From assembly GCA_964403795.1 (NCBI GenBank), contig CAYOHP010000033.1, forward strand, positions 1 to 51,708: 51,708 bases of DNA. Reading direction: 5' to 3'. The DNA is from CAYOHP01 sp964403795 [NCBI: uncultured bacterium] (GTDB lineage Bacteria; Muiribacteriota; UBA6191; CAZXTJ01). Both the position numbers and the translations under genes were made by a program. Shown one piece after another: positions 18,585 to 26,115 of this stretch (positions are counted from its first letter, which is position 1; each line of letters starts with the position of its first letter). The notes under the pieces were generated by a model. The model saw only the letters and a program-made list of their open reading frames with translations, searched no databases and was not told the origin of the DNA.

Positions 18585-19385
18585 ATGGGTCTCGCGGCCG
18601 GCTTGCGTTCCCCGACCGCGGCTCTCCGGATCGGCCTCCTCCTCCTGAGCCTCCCGGGCTGCGGAGGCTCTCCCCAGGCCTCGTCGCTCCACCCACCCCC
18701 GCCGCCTCCCTCTCCGGTCTCCGACCTCGCCGCCGGGCCGACGACCGTGTCCCCCTCTCCGCCCCCGACATCGCCGACACCCCCGTCCCTCTCCCGCGAT
18801 CCGACCCCGGTAGCTCGGCCCCCGACCCCGGACCCGTCACCGCCGACCCCGGTCGATTCCCCACCGACCCCGGACCCGACCCCGCCGACACCGACCGCGG
18901 CGCCCGCCGCGCCGACTCCCCCGGCTCCGACTCCCCGATCGCCTCCCTCGCCCACACCCCGTCCCCCGACCCCGCCTCCCACCCTTCGCCCCACGACGCG
19001 GTCGGCCCCGGTACCGCCGACGGTTCCTCCCACCCCGTCCCCGGGCCCGGGCCCGAGCCGTCCGCCTCCGGATCCTCGGACCCCGGTCCCGGCGCCTCCC
19101 CCGTCCCGCAGCTCGAACCTCACCGTCCTGAAGGCCCTCGACGCCAACGCGATCAAGGCCCTGATGAAGGAGTGGAACCGGGACCTCGGGATGCAATGCA
19201 CCGACTGTCACGCCGATCCCGAGCGACCCCATCTCGACGACCATCCTGCCAAGGAGATCGCCCGCACCATGCAGCGGGCCCAGGATCGAGCCAACGCGCT
19301 GCTGACCGCCGGCCAGGTCAAGCTCCGCTGCTGGTCCTGCCATCGCGGGCAGCGCAAGCTGCCGCCACCGCCCGGTCTGGAGTAG
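18585..19385 (+). CDS. Proline-rich dihaem c-type cytochrome lipoprotein (photosynthetic reaction centre cytochrome-like domain)
   Basis: 266 residues. The lipoprotein signal ends in LSLPGC. Residues ~35-180 are an extreme Pro/Thr/Ser linker, a likely flexible tether through or along the wall. The C-terminal ~85 residues start LTVLKALDANAIKALMKEWN and carry two haem c sites, CTDCH (~205) and CWSCH (~249). The order of LMKEWN, C-x2-CH, KEIARTMQ and the second C-x2-CH followed by RG is that of the reaction-centre cytochrome c subunit family, which also occurs in non-phototrophic Acidobacteriota and relatives. It should shuttle electrons outside the membrane; the partner is not in this window. 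Translation is coupled to the preceding lipoprotein. Confidence 0.85.
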   Translation: MGLAAGLRSPTAALRIGLLLLSLPGCGGSPQASSLHPPPPPPSPVSDLAAGPTTVSPSPPPTSPTPPSLSRDPTPVARPPTPDPSPPTPVDSPPTPDPTPPTPTAAPAAPTPPAPTPRSPPSPTPRPPTPPPTLRPTTRSAPVPPTVPPTPSPGPGPSRPPPDPRTPVPAPPPSRSSNLTVLKALDANAIKALMKEWNRDLGMQCTDCHADPERPHLDDHPAKEIARTMQRAQDRANALLTAGQVKLRCWSCHRGQRKLPPPPGLE

Positions 19386-19506
19386 CTGGCCATGGTCCCG
19401 GCCTCCGAGGTCGCGGCAAGGCCGTGGCCGCGGGTCACCCCCCATGCGCGGGACGAGGACCCCTCGTCAGGAGTCCTCGCCCGGAACCGGCCGCGTGGGC
19501 CTGCTG

Positions 19507-20295
19507 CTAGGGGATCTCGGGGTCGAAGTCCCGGGGCTGGGAGAAGCCCAGGTCCTGGTCGACCGCGAAGACCGAGCGGGCCGGGGTCGCCTCCGGGGCC
19601 TCGCCGGCCTCCTCGTCGGTGAGGACGATGGAAGCCCCCAACCACACCTGGCGCGGCCTTCCGCTGGCCGAGAGGTCGACGGTCTCGATCTCCCGGGCGC
19701 GGGGGGCGTGGAGCATGGTGCGACCGTCGGGCCAGCGGGTCAGGATCGCGTCCCGGCCCACTTCGACCCGCTGGGGCGGGAACGGTCCCAGGTCGTAGGA
19801 GATGAGCCCGGTGGCGGTCGCCGCCAGGATGCTCGAACCGCGGGTGGTCTCGATCCAGGCGACCGAGCCGCCGATCCGGTAGCTGCGTACCCGGTCGGCC
19901 AGGGTGCGGGACTGGATGGCCCGCTCGGCCAGGCCGAACACGACCCACCCGGTCCGTCCCTCGACCATGGCGATCCGGTCGCCCAGCGCCAGGGTCTGCG
20001 ACAGTCCGATCACGTCGTCGGTGCGCAGGGCCACCACGCCGCTGTCGGCGGCGCCCACCAGCACCTGCATCCCGCTGCCCTCGATCCAGGCGAGGGCTCC
20101 CCCCACCTGGACCCTGGACACGTGGTTCATGGGGAGCGGCAGGCGGTGGAAACCGGCCGGGGTCGGTGCCAGCGCCACGTACTCGTCGAGGGCGGTGCGC
20201 ACCAACGTCAGATCGGCAGCGGACAACGATCCCGCCCCGAGGGCGAGCGAAAGGGCCATAAGCGGCCGAAGGGCCGCGCGAATGCGAGCGTTCAC
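19507..20295 (-). CDS. Secreted propeller-like protein, unknown function
   Basis: 262 residues from GTG 20295 with GGAGGT seven bases ahead of it. Signal peptide RPLMALSLALGAGSLSAA. The mature part consists of repeated short strands with Trp/Gly turns (GGALAWIEGSGMQVLVGAAD, GDRIAMVEGRTGWVVFGLAE, GGSVAWIETTRGSSILAATA), consistent with a small WD/PQQ-like propeller of four to five blades, although no named family is clear. The stop is 121 bases from the convergent cytochrome gene; that gap shows nothing notable. Confidence 0.7.
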   Translation of the reverse strand: MNARIRAALRPLMALSLALGAGSLSAADLTLVRTALDEYVALAPTPAGFHRLPLPMNHVSRVQVGGALAWIEGSGMQVLVGAADSGVVALRTDDVIGLSQTLALGDRIAMVEGRTGWVVFGLAERAIQSRTLADRVRSYRIGGSVAWIETTRGSSILAATATGLISYDLGPFPPQRVEVGRDAILTRWPDGRTMLHAPRAREIETVDLSASGRPRQVWLGASIVLTDEEAGEAPEATPARSVFAVDQDLGFSQPRDFDPEIP

Positions 20296-20587
20296 GGCAT
20301 ACCTCCGGATTCGGGGAAGCGGCCGGTGGTCCGGCTCGACTGGGGACCGGTCCCTGCACCGGTGCCCCTCCCCCGAGAGAGGGGCGGGAGGTTCGCACGG
20401 GCAGGATCCATCGGTCAAGGACCGCGACGCGATTATGCGAGGGGAAGGCGACCACCGGGCCCTGGGAACCCAGACGCCATCCCGATCCGGCTCCCTCTTC
20501 CCGCGCCGGGGACCGCTCGTCGTCGATCGCAGGTTGAACCCCTTCGCCCGCGGCGTCGTCCTCCTTGCGAGCCCCGGAAGGATCCGC

Positions 20588-22000
20588 ATGCCCCCCGATC
20601 CCGATCCCCTCTCCGCCAGCAAGAAGGAGTCGGCACCCGACAGCGCCGGGGCCGAGACCCCGGCCACCTTCCCCCGCCTCCCCGATTCGACCTGGACGGG
20701 GATGGGAGGACCGCTCCGGGTCGCGGCCCGGCTGGCGTGGCGGTCCCCCGGGAGCTTCGCGGCGCTCCTGGGCCTCGATCTGGCGGGCACCGTGGCGTCG
20801 CTCTTCGTGCTGGTCTGGCTCGCCGGGCATTCCCGGCCGGGGCTGCCGCTGCCGGTGCTGGCCCTGGCCCTGCTCGTCTCGGTGCCCGCCCGACTCACCT
20901 GCCTGGTGGCGACCCGGAGCCTGCTCGACGGGGAGCCGGGGATCGACCTCCTGGGAGCCACCCGGCAGTGGCTGCGGCGCCTGCCGGAGCTGGCGCTCCT
21001 GTTCGCCGGCCTGGGGCTCCTCTCGCTGACGGCCATCGGTCTGGGGACGGTACCTGCGGCTTGGCATGGGAAGAGCCCCGGGCTCGAGATCCTGGTGGCC
21101 CTGCTGGTCGTGGACCGGCTGGTGGCGATCGCCCTCCTCTCGGTGCCGGCCCTGGTGCTCGAAGGCATGGCGCCCCGGGATGCGGTGGCGACCGCGTGGG
21201 ACCGCGCCGGCCCGCCCGGATGGGCGCTCTGGACCGCGGGGAGCGCCTGCCTGGTGCTGCTGCTGGCGGCCGCACTCGCCCCCACTCCCTTCGTGGGCAT
21301 GGCCTGGTCCCGGCTCGGTTCCCTCCGGTTCCCGGAGCTCCTGTTCGCTGCCCCGGCCCTCCTCGGCGCGGCCGTAGCCCACGCCCTGCTCGCCATGAGC
21401 TGGGCCACCGTGGACGAAACCCGGCGCGGCCCCGACCGGCCCCGGCCAGGAACCCTGGGCGTGGCGGTGCGGGCCGGCCTGGCGTTCGCCTTCTTCGGCG
21501 CCTTCGTCGCCACCATGCAGACCAACCGGGAGTACGCCAACCGGCGCGCCTGCTTCGCCAACCAGAAGACGATCGCGGGCGCCCTGGAGATGTACGCCCT
21601 CGACATGAACGTCCCGGTTCCAGCCTACGGAGCGGCTATCCGCAAGGAACTCACCCGAAACGGCTACCTCTGCCACGTCCCCCAGGACCCCGGCCAGGGT
21701 GCGGAGAGCGAGGACCACTACGTGGTGGTCCCGACCAGCGTCACCGACAACGGGATCCTCTGCCTCTACCACGGCACTTGGCCACGACCCGGGATCGGGA
21801 ACCGGGCGGCCCGGGTCGCCCTGGAGCAGGGGGGCGTGACCGACCCGGAGCTCCTGGCCCGTGCCAACCCCGAGGTCCCGACCGGTCGGAGCTGGTGGCA
21901 GCGGGCACGACTCGGTTCCCTCGAGGGCAAGCTGCGCATGCTCCTGCTCGCCGGGCTCCCCCCGGCAGGTGCGGTGGCCTTCCTCTCCCGGATCCCCTGA
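20588..22000 (+). CDS. Polytopic membrane protein with a C-terminal pseudopilin-like domain
   Basis: 470 residues from ATG, preceded by GGAAGGA with 6-base spacing. After a polar N-terminus, about seven hydrophobic helices lie between ~55 and 315. The last helix (VRAGLAFAFFGAFVATMQTN) runs into REYANRRACFANQKTIAGAL, then MYALDMNV, and later RNGYLCHVPQDPGQG. This second half closely resembles the region after the N-terminal helix of type II/IV pseudopilins, where a similar ACFANQKTI motif follows the methylated helix. Here the pilin helix is replaced by the last helix of a polytopic protein, and no prepilin peptidase site is visible. Function unknown; it may present a pilin-like head on the membrane or interact with pilus parts. 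Confidence 0.75.
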   Translation: MPPDPDPLSASKKESAPDSAGAETPATFPRLPDSTWTGMGGPLRVAARLAWRSPGSFAALLGLDLAGTVASLFVLVWLAGHSRPGLPLPVLALALLVSVPARLTCLVATRSLLDGEPGIDLLGATRQWLRRLPELALLFAGLGLLSLTAIGLGTVPAAWHGKSPGLEILVALLVVDRLVAIALLSVPALVLEGMAPRDAVATAWDRAGPPGWALWTAGSACLVLLLAAALAPTPFVGMAWSRLGSLRFPELLFAAPALLGAAVAHALLAMSWATVDETRRGPDRPRPGTLGVAVRAGLAFAFFGAFVATMQTNREYANRRACFANQKTIAGALEMYALDMNVPVPAYGAAIRKELTRNGYLCHVPQDPGQGAESEDHYVVVPTSVTDNGILCLYHGTWPRPGIGNRAARVALEQGGVTDPELLARANPEVPTGRSWWQRARLGSLEGKLRMLLLAGLPPAGAVAFLSRIP

Positions 22001-22073
22001 TCCCGCAAGTCGCACCGATCGGGCGCGAGCGAGCGGCCGGTCCCGGACCGGACGCGCCTTCGATCCGTCCCGG

Positions 22074-22079
22074 TAGACT
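22074..22079 (+). promoter_or_regulatory. -10-like TAGACT before the 77-residue protein
   Basis: TAGACT at 22074-22079, 34 bases before the ATG at 22114; GGAGG at 22100-22104 is the ribosome binding site. No good -35 was found. Confidence 0.4.
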
Positions 22080-22113
22080 CGGGCCGCCGGCTTCGAATCG
22101 GAGGCAATCCACC

Positions 22114-22347
22114 ATGGCCAAGAGCTGCAACATCACCAGGCACGAGTTCCGCGAGGGCGCCAAGGCGGTCCCGGTCCAGATCAACGGGATCCCGATGATC
22201 GCCGAGGTCAAGGAGTTCTCGACCGGATCGCTGGGCTGGAACCTGAACGGCAAGACCACCATCGAGGTGGGAGGGAAGGCCGTCTCGGTCCAGATCGGCC
22301 TGAACCTGACGATCGTCGGCTCGAAGGAACTCCCGAAGGACTCGTAG
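22114..22347 (+). CDS. Conserved small protein of 77 residues, unknown function
   Basis: 77 residues without signal peptide, MAKSCNITRHEF to SKELPKDS, with a good GGAGG. The mostly beta sequence contains an internal two-fold pattern: KAVPVQINGIPMI followed by KEFSTG, and KAVSVQIGLNLTI followed by KELPKD, separated by LGWNLNGKTTIEVGG. Such short proteins with a TGSLGWNLNGK core are, from memory, widespread as hypotheticals in Planctomycetota. The two-fold repeat suggests a small barrel or dimer. It stands alone between a membrane gene and a convergent esterase. Confidence 0.8.
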   Translation: MAKSCNITRHEFREGAKAVPVQINGIPMIAEVKEFSTGSLGWNLNGKTTIEVGGKAVSVQIGLNLTIVGSKELPKDS

Positions 22348-22356
22348 CCGGTCGGG

Positions 22357-23325
22357 CTACCTCGAGACCAGGCCCCAATCGAGCAGCGCGAGCCAGGAGC
22401 TGAAGAGGCCGACGTCCTTGGCGTAGGTGCCGACCTTGCCGCCCTGGCCAGGCCCTTCGCCCGGATCCACGGCCAGCGCATGCGCCATTCCCTGGATCCG
22501 GTAGCTGACGACGCTGGGAGTGCCGTCGGGACCGTGGAAGGCCTCGCGAGGGTGTCCCGCGATGGTGGTGGTCTCGTCGGGCGTGAGGTCGGCGCCGCGC
22601 AGGTCGGCCCACTGCTCGACCAGCTCCCGCTGGTTCAGGGGATTCACGGTCCGGTCGCCGGTACCGTGGAACACCGAGAGTCGGGGGTAGCCGCCCGCGT
22701 AGCCGGGATGGGTCTCCCGCACCAGCTGGCCCCAGGCCTCGGGGGCCTTGTCCTTGCCCATCAGCATCGAGGGCATGGCGTCGTTCGGGGAGGCGGCGAT
22801 CCGGTAGGGAAGGCCGGCCGAGACCGCCCCGGCCTGGAAGACCTCGGGGTAGGCCGCGAGCAAGGCCACGGCCGAGGCGGCGCCCGCCGAGAAGCCGGTG
22901 ACGAAGATCCGCTCCGGTGCGATCTGGTGAGCGGCGCGCACCTCGTCGATCTTGGCCTTGATGGCCCCGACCTCGCCCTTGCCCCGGAGGATGTGGGCCG
23001 GGTCGAACCAGTTGAAGCAGCGCCAGGAGTTCCCGCAGGTCTTCTGCTCCGGGTAGAGGACCACGAAGCCATGGCGGTCGGCCAGGCGGTTCCAGCCGGA
23101 TTGCTCGGCGTACTCGGCGGCCGACTGGGTGCACCCGTGCAGGGCCACCACCAGGGCGGGCGAGGCCGGCAGCTGGGCGGGGACATGCAAGTCGAACCCG
23201 AGCGGGCAACCCTCGGCGCCATCGGCCAGCGACGGGGACGCTCCTCCCGAGAGCAACATCCCGAGGACCGCCGCCACACCCCATGCACCGCGTCGCCCGG
23301 CGCCTGCACTTCGGTTCGATCCCAC
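22357..23325 (-). CDS. Secreted PHB depolymerase-family esterase (alpha/beta hydrolase)
   Basis: 322 residues from GTG 23325 with AGGAGGA upstream. A signal peptide (GVAAVLGMLLSGGASPSLADG) leads to an alpha/beta hydrolase of the polyhydroxybutyrate depolymerase/feruloyl esterase (LpqC, CE1-like) group. Oxyanion motif HGCTQ, nucleophile GFSAG, acid GTGDRTV and His in QGMAHALAVD form the catalytic triad. CGNSWRCFNWF matches the cysteine-bearing loop common in this family. It acts outside the cytoplasm on short-chain polyesters or esters; the natural substrate is not known. Confidence 0.9.
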   Translation of the reverse strand: MGSNRSAGAGRRGAWGVAAVLGMLLSGGASPSLADGAEGCPLGFDLHVPAQLPASPALVVALHGCTQSAAEYAEQSGWNRLADRHGFVVLYPEQKTCGNSWRCFNWFDPAHILRGKGEVGAIKAKIDEVRAAHQIAPERIFVTGFSAGAASAVALLAAYPEVFQAGAVSAGLPYRIAASPNDAMPSMLMGKDKAPEAWGQLVRETHPGYAGGYPRLSVFHGTGDRTVNPLNQRELVEQWADLRGADLTPDETTTIAGHPREAFHGPDGTPSVVSYRIQGMAHALAVDPGEGPGQGGKVGTYAKDVGLFSSWLALLDWGLVSR

Positions 23326-23347
23326 TCGCGTCCTCCTGCGTGCTTCC

Positions 23348-23376
23348 TACATAGCGATCGCCGTACCCGGCGACAA
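23348..23376 (-). promoter_or_regulatory. Promoter of the esterase gene
   Basis: On the minus strand TTGTCG (23376-23371), 17-base spacer, TATGTA (23353-23348), then the AGGAGGA leader. Confidence 0.5.
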
Positions 23377-23401
23377 GCCCTGGAGGATACGAATTCCGAT
23401 G

Positions 23402-23413
23402 TTGCACTTGCAA
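23402..23413. promoter_or_regulatory. TTGCA palindrome (operator candidate)
   Basis: TTGCACTTGCAA is an inverted repeat (TTGCA-CT-TGCAA); a further TTTGCACTT follows from 23422. It lies between the two divergent promoters at 23348-23376 and 23450-23477. Confidence 0.4.
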
Positions 23414-23449
23414 GATCCTTCTTTGCACTTCGCATGAACGCGTCCTGGC

Positions 23450-23477
23450 TTGACGTTCCCCCCCGGGCCCCTAGCTT
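23450..23477 (+). promoter_or_regulatory. Leaderless-type promoter of the Gly-Pro-Leu-rich protein
   Basis: TTGACG (23450-23455), 16-base spacer, TAGCTT (23472-23477), 6 bases, then ATG at 23484. No room or sequence for a Shine-Dalgarno. Confidence 0.6.
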
Positions 23478-23483
23478 GGGGCC

Positions 23484-24464
23484 ATGCACCTCCGCCCCCG
23501 GCCGCTCGCCGTCCCCGCGCTCCTGGCCCTGGCCGTCTCCTGGGCCTCGGCGGCCTCACCTGAGGCTCCGGCTTCCGCCGTCCTCGCAGCCGACGACCCG
23601 GGCCTGGCCGGTGCTCGCGCCGCCCTGGGCTGGGAAGGGCCGCTGGGCCCCTGGGGTCCCCTCGGGGAGCTGGGTCCCATCGGCCGGAACGTCTGGAACC
23701 CGAGCCGCGTCATGGCCGGCCTCGGCCCCTGGTCCTCGCTGGCCGACCGGCTGACCTCGCTGGGAGGTCCCCTCTCCGAGGACGGCCCGCTCGGCCCACG
23801 CGGCCCCCTGGCCCCCGCCTCCCTGGAGTCGCTGGCGACCCATCCCGTGCTCCGGACCATGGCTCCGGGAGGCCCGCTCTCGGTGCTCGGCCCCACCGGT
23901 CCGCTCGGGGCGCTCGGGCCCTTGGGACCCCTCGGTCCCATGGGCGGCCACGGGTTCGCACCCGACGCCGCCGGCAACTACCGCGCCGCGGACGGTACCG
24001 CGGTCCACCAGGTCCGGGTCGCGGGCCGGAGGCGGCCCATGGAACTCGTCGAGTCCTATCGGGAAGGCTCCCAGCCCGACCTCCTTGACACGTCCTTCCT
24101 GCTCCAGGGCGAGGTCTCCCCCGGCGCCGACGACGTCTTCCGCCTGCGGTCCGCATGCCGCCAGCAGGTGACCCTGGTGGCCTTGCCGCTGCGGAGCTAC
24201 CGCCCCTTCCTGGGCGGTCTCCCCGACCCGCCACTTACCGACGGCCTCCGGGTCCTCTTCGACGTCGACCTCTCCGTCACCCGCACAGGGGATCACCCGA
24301 CCGTGGCCTCGGACTCGACCGCAGCGGTGGACTGGATCCGGTTCCGGGCCGAGCCCGGCGAGACCTTCGAGGTCCGGGTCTCGGCCAAGGAGCGGGGTCG
24401 CGGCCGCCCCTACCGGCTGGTGGCGGTGGGCAGCGCCGGGATCGAGAGCCGGGTTCGGCGCTGA
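23484..24464 (+). CDS. Secreted Gly-Pro-Leu-rich repeat protein
   Basis: 326 residues with signal peptide (LLALAVSWASAAS). Residues ~50-160 are dominated by GPLGPxGPL-type repeats (GPLGPWGPLGELGPIG, GPLGPRGPL, GPTGPLGALGPLGPLGPMGG), collagen-like in composition but with irregular triplets. The C-terminal half (~165-320) looks like a beta-sandwich with FLLQGEVSPGADDVFRL and AVDWIRFRAEPGETFEVRVS, a pattern seen in pre-peptidase C-terminal-type domains of secreted proteins. Likely structural or adhesive at the cell surface (inference). It is transcribed from its own leaderless promoter, divergent from the esterase. Confidence 0.75.
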   Translation: MHLRPRPLAVPALLALAVSWASAASPEAPASAVLAADDPGLAGARAALGWEGPLGPWGPLGELGPIGRNVWNPSRVMAGLGPWSSLADRLTSLGGPLSEDGPLGPRGPLAPASLESLATHPVLRTMAPGGPLSVLGPTGPLGALGPLGPLGPMGGHGFAPDAAGNYRAADGTAVHQVRVAGRRRPMELVESYREGSQPDLLDTSFLLQGEVSPGADDVFRLRSACRQQVTLVALPLRSYRPFLGGLPDPPLTDGLRVLFDVDLSVTRTGDHPTVASDSTAAVDWIRFRAEPGETFEVRVSAKERGRGRPYRLVAVGSAGIESRVRR

Positions 24465-24509
24465 GGCCAGTGCCGGGTCCCCTCCTCTGCAAGCCCGGGA
24501 ACCGAAAAC

Positions 24510-24557
24510 GCATTTGCGGGATATATGTTGCAAATGCAAACGGAAGCCGGATAGCCT
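24510..24557 (+). promoter_or_regulatory. Promoter and overlapping operator candidate for the symporter gene
   Basis: GCATTTGC (24510-24517) and GCAAATGC (24530-24537) form a perfect inverted repeat around the AT-rich centre GGGATATATGTT. Its right arm overlaps a -35-like TTGCAA (24528-24533); 18 bases on is TAGCCT (24552-24557). The placement suits repression. Confidence 0.5.
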
Positions 24558-24591
24558 TCCACCCCTGACCTGACCCGTGGAGGGGATCGAC

Positions 24592-26115
24592 ATGGACACC
24601 CGCACCCTGGCCTGGCTGCTCATCCTGGGATACGCCGGGCTCACGCTCCGCTCGGCGCTCCGGAGCTTCCGCTCCACCGGGAGCCTGAAGACCTATGCGC
24701 TCGGCGACGGGCGCATCCCCCCCTGGGTGGTCGGGCTGGCGCTGGCGGCCCAGCTCGCCTCGGTGGCGACCTTCGTGATCAATCCCGGATTGGTCTACGC
24801 CTACGGCCTGGCGGCCCTGATGGCGATCGGGGTCTCGACCTTCGGCGGGATCGCCATCGGGCTCACCGTGCTCTCGCCCCGGTTCCGCTCGATCGGGACC
24901 AGGGTCTCGGCGCTCACCCTGCCCGGCTGGCTGGGGGCCCGCTACCAGAGCCGACCGCTCCAGGTGGGGATGGCGCTCGTCAGCCTGCTGCTCGTCACCT
25001 TCGTGGTGATGATCGTGGTCGGGATCGGATACGTGCTCCAGGGGCTCCTGGGGATCGATCCCGCCGCCGGCGCCGCCGGGACGCTGGTCCTCTCCTTCGC
25101 CACCGTGCTCCTGGGCGGAGCCACCACCGGGGCCTGGGCCAACGCCGGCCAGGCCATGGTGATGGTGGTCTGTGCGCTGGTGATGGTGGGCAGCGGACTC
25201 CCCCTCCTCGCCGAAGGACCGACCGCACTCCTGGCCAGGCTCTCGGCGATCGACCCGGCGCTCACCGGGATCGTGAACCCGGGAAGCCCCTACTTCCGGA
25301 GCCTCTCGGAGGTGTTCCTGGCGAACTTCCTGGTCGGGATCGCCATCGTCTGCCAGCCCCACGTGGTGACCAAGGCCCTCTCGCTCTCCGAGGACCGCGA
25401 CATGCGGACCTACCTCGGGACCGGCATCGCCGCCGCCACCACCTTCGCGCTGGTGCTCTCGGTCGGGATCTTCGCCCGCCTCACCCTCGAGGCGCCGGTG
25501 GCCATCGACCGGGTGGTGCCCACCTACGTCTCGGTGGTGTTCCCCCCCCTGCTCCAGCTGGTGGTGGCGATCGGGATGCTGGCCGCCGGCCTCTCCACCC
25601 TCGAGGGTCTGGTGCTGGCGCTCTCCGCGATCCTGGCCGGCGACATCTTCATGCCGGTGCTGCGGACCGCCGTCGGCCCGGGACGCGACGAGGCCTGGCT
25701 CGCCCGGCGGGCCCTGGGGGCGGCCCGGGTGGCGCTCCTGGGAGTCGCCTTCGTCTCCTACCGGCTGGCGGTCGCCCAGATCGAGAACCCCACCGGCGGC
25801 TCGGTGGGGATCTTCGCCCAGCTCGGCGTGTACTGCGTGTTCTCGGCGGCCTTCGCCCCGATGCTCTTCGGGGTCCTCACCCCCGATGCCCCCCGGGGCG
25901 CGGCGGTGGCCTCGGCCGCGGTGGCGGTCGTCACCTACCTCGGGCTCTACTTCGGGAAGGTCGGCGCCTACGCCAACAACCCGGCGGTGCTCTCTGCCTC
26001 GGCCCTGGTGGCGAGCACCGTGGTGATGGGGGTCGGTCTGCTGGTGGCACGCCAGCAGCGCGCCGGATCGCCGGCCTCATCCCCGGTACCCTCGCCCTCC
26101 CTGGTCCTGGCGTGA
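24592..26115 (+). CDS. Sodium/solute symporter family transporter
   Basis: 507 residues from ATG 24592, chosen over GTG 24577 because the GGAGGGG lies between them. About 13 hydrophobic helices. SSS-family features are the N-terminal WLLILGYAGLTL helix, SFRSTGSLKTYALGDGRIPP (first loop), TLPGWLGARYQSRPLQ and QPHVVTKALS in the middle. It should import an organic solute with sodium. The stop overlaps the start of the cyclase-family gene by 4 bases (GTGA), so transporter and hydrolase probably handle the same compound. The substrate is unknown. Confidence 0.88.
   Translation: MDTRTLAWLLILGYAGLTLRSALRSFRSTGSLKTYALGDGRIPPWVVGLALAAQLASVATFVINPGLVYAYGLAALMAIGVSTFGGIAIGLTVLSPRFRSIGTRVSALTLPGWLGARYQSRPLQVGMALVSLLLVTFVVMIVVGIGYVLQGLLGIDPAAGAAGTLVLSFATVLLGGATTGAWANAGQAMVMVVCALVMVGSGLPLLAEGPTALLARLSAIDPALTGIVNPGSPYFRSLSEVFLANFLVGIAIVCQPHVVTKALSLSEDRDMRTYLGTGIAAATTFALVLSVGIFARLTLEAPVAIDRVVPTYVSVVFPPLLQLVVAIGMLAAGLSTLEGLVLALSAILAGDIFMPVLRTAVGPGRDEAWLARRALGAARVALLGVAFVSYRLAVAQIENPTGGSVGIFAQLGVYCVFSAAFAPMLFGVLTPDAPRGAAVASAAVAVVTYLGLYFGKVGAYANNPAVLSASALVASTVVMGVGLLVARQQRAGSPASSPVPSPSLVLA

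Noticed and set aside
18700-19100. Tandem DNA repeat in the Pro-rich stretch
   Set aside because: The CCGACCCC-like repetition only reflects Pro/Thr/Ser codons at high GC and has no fixed unit.
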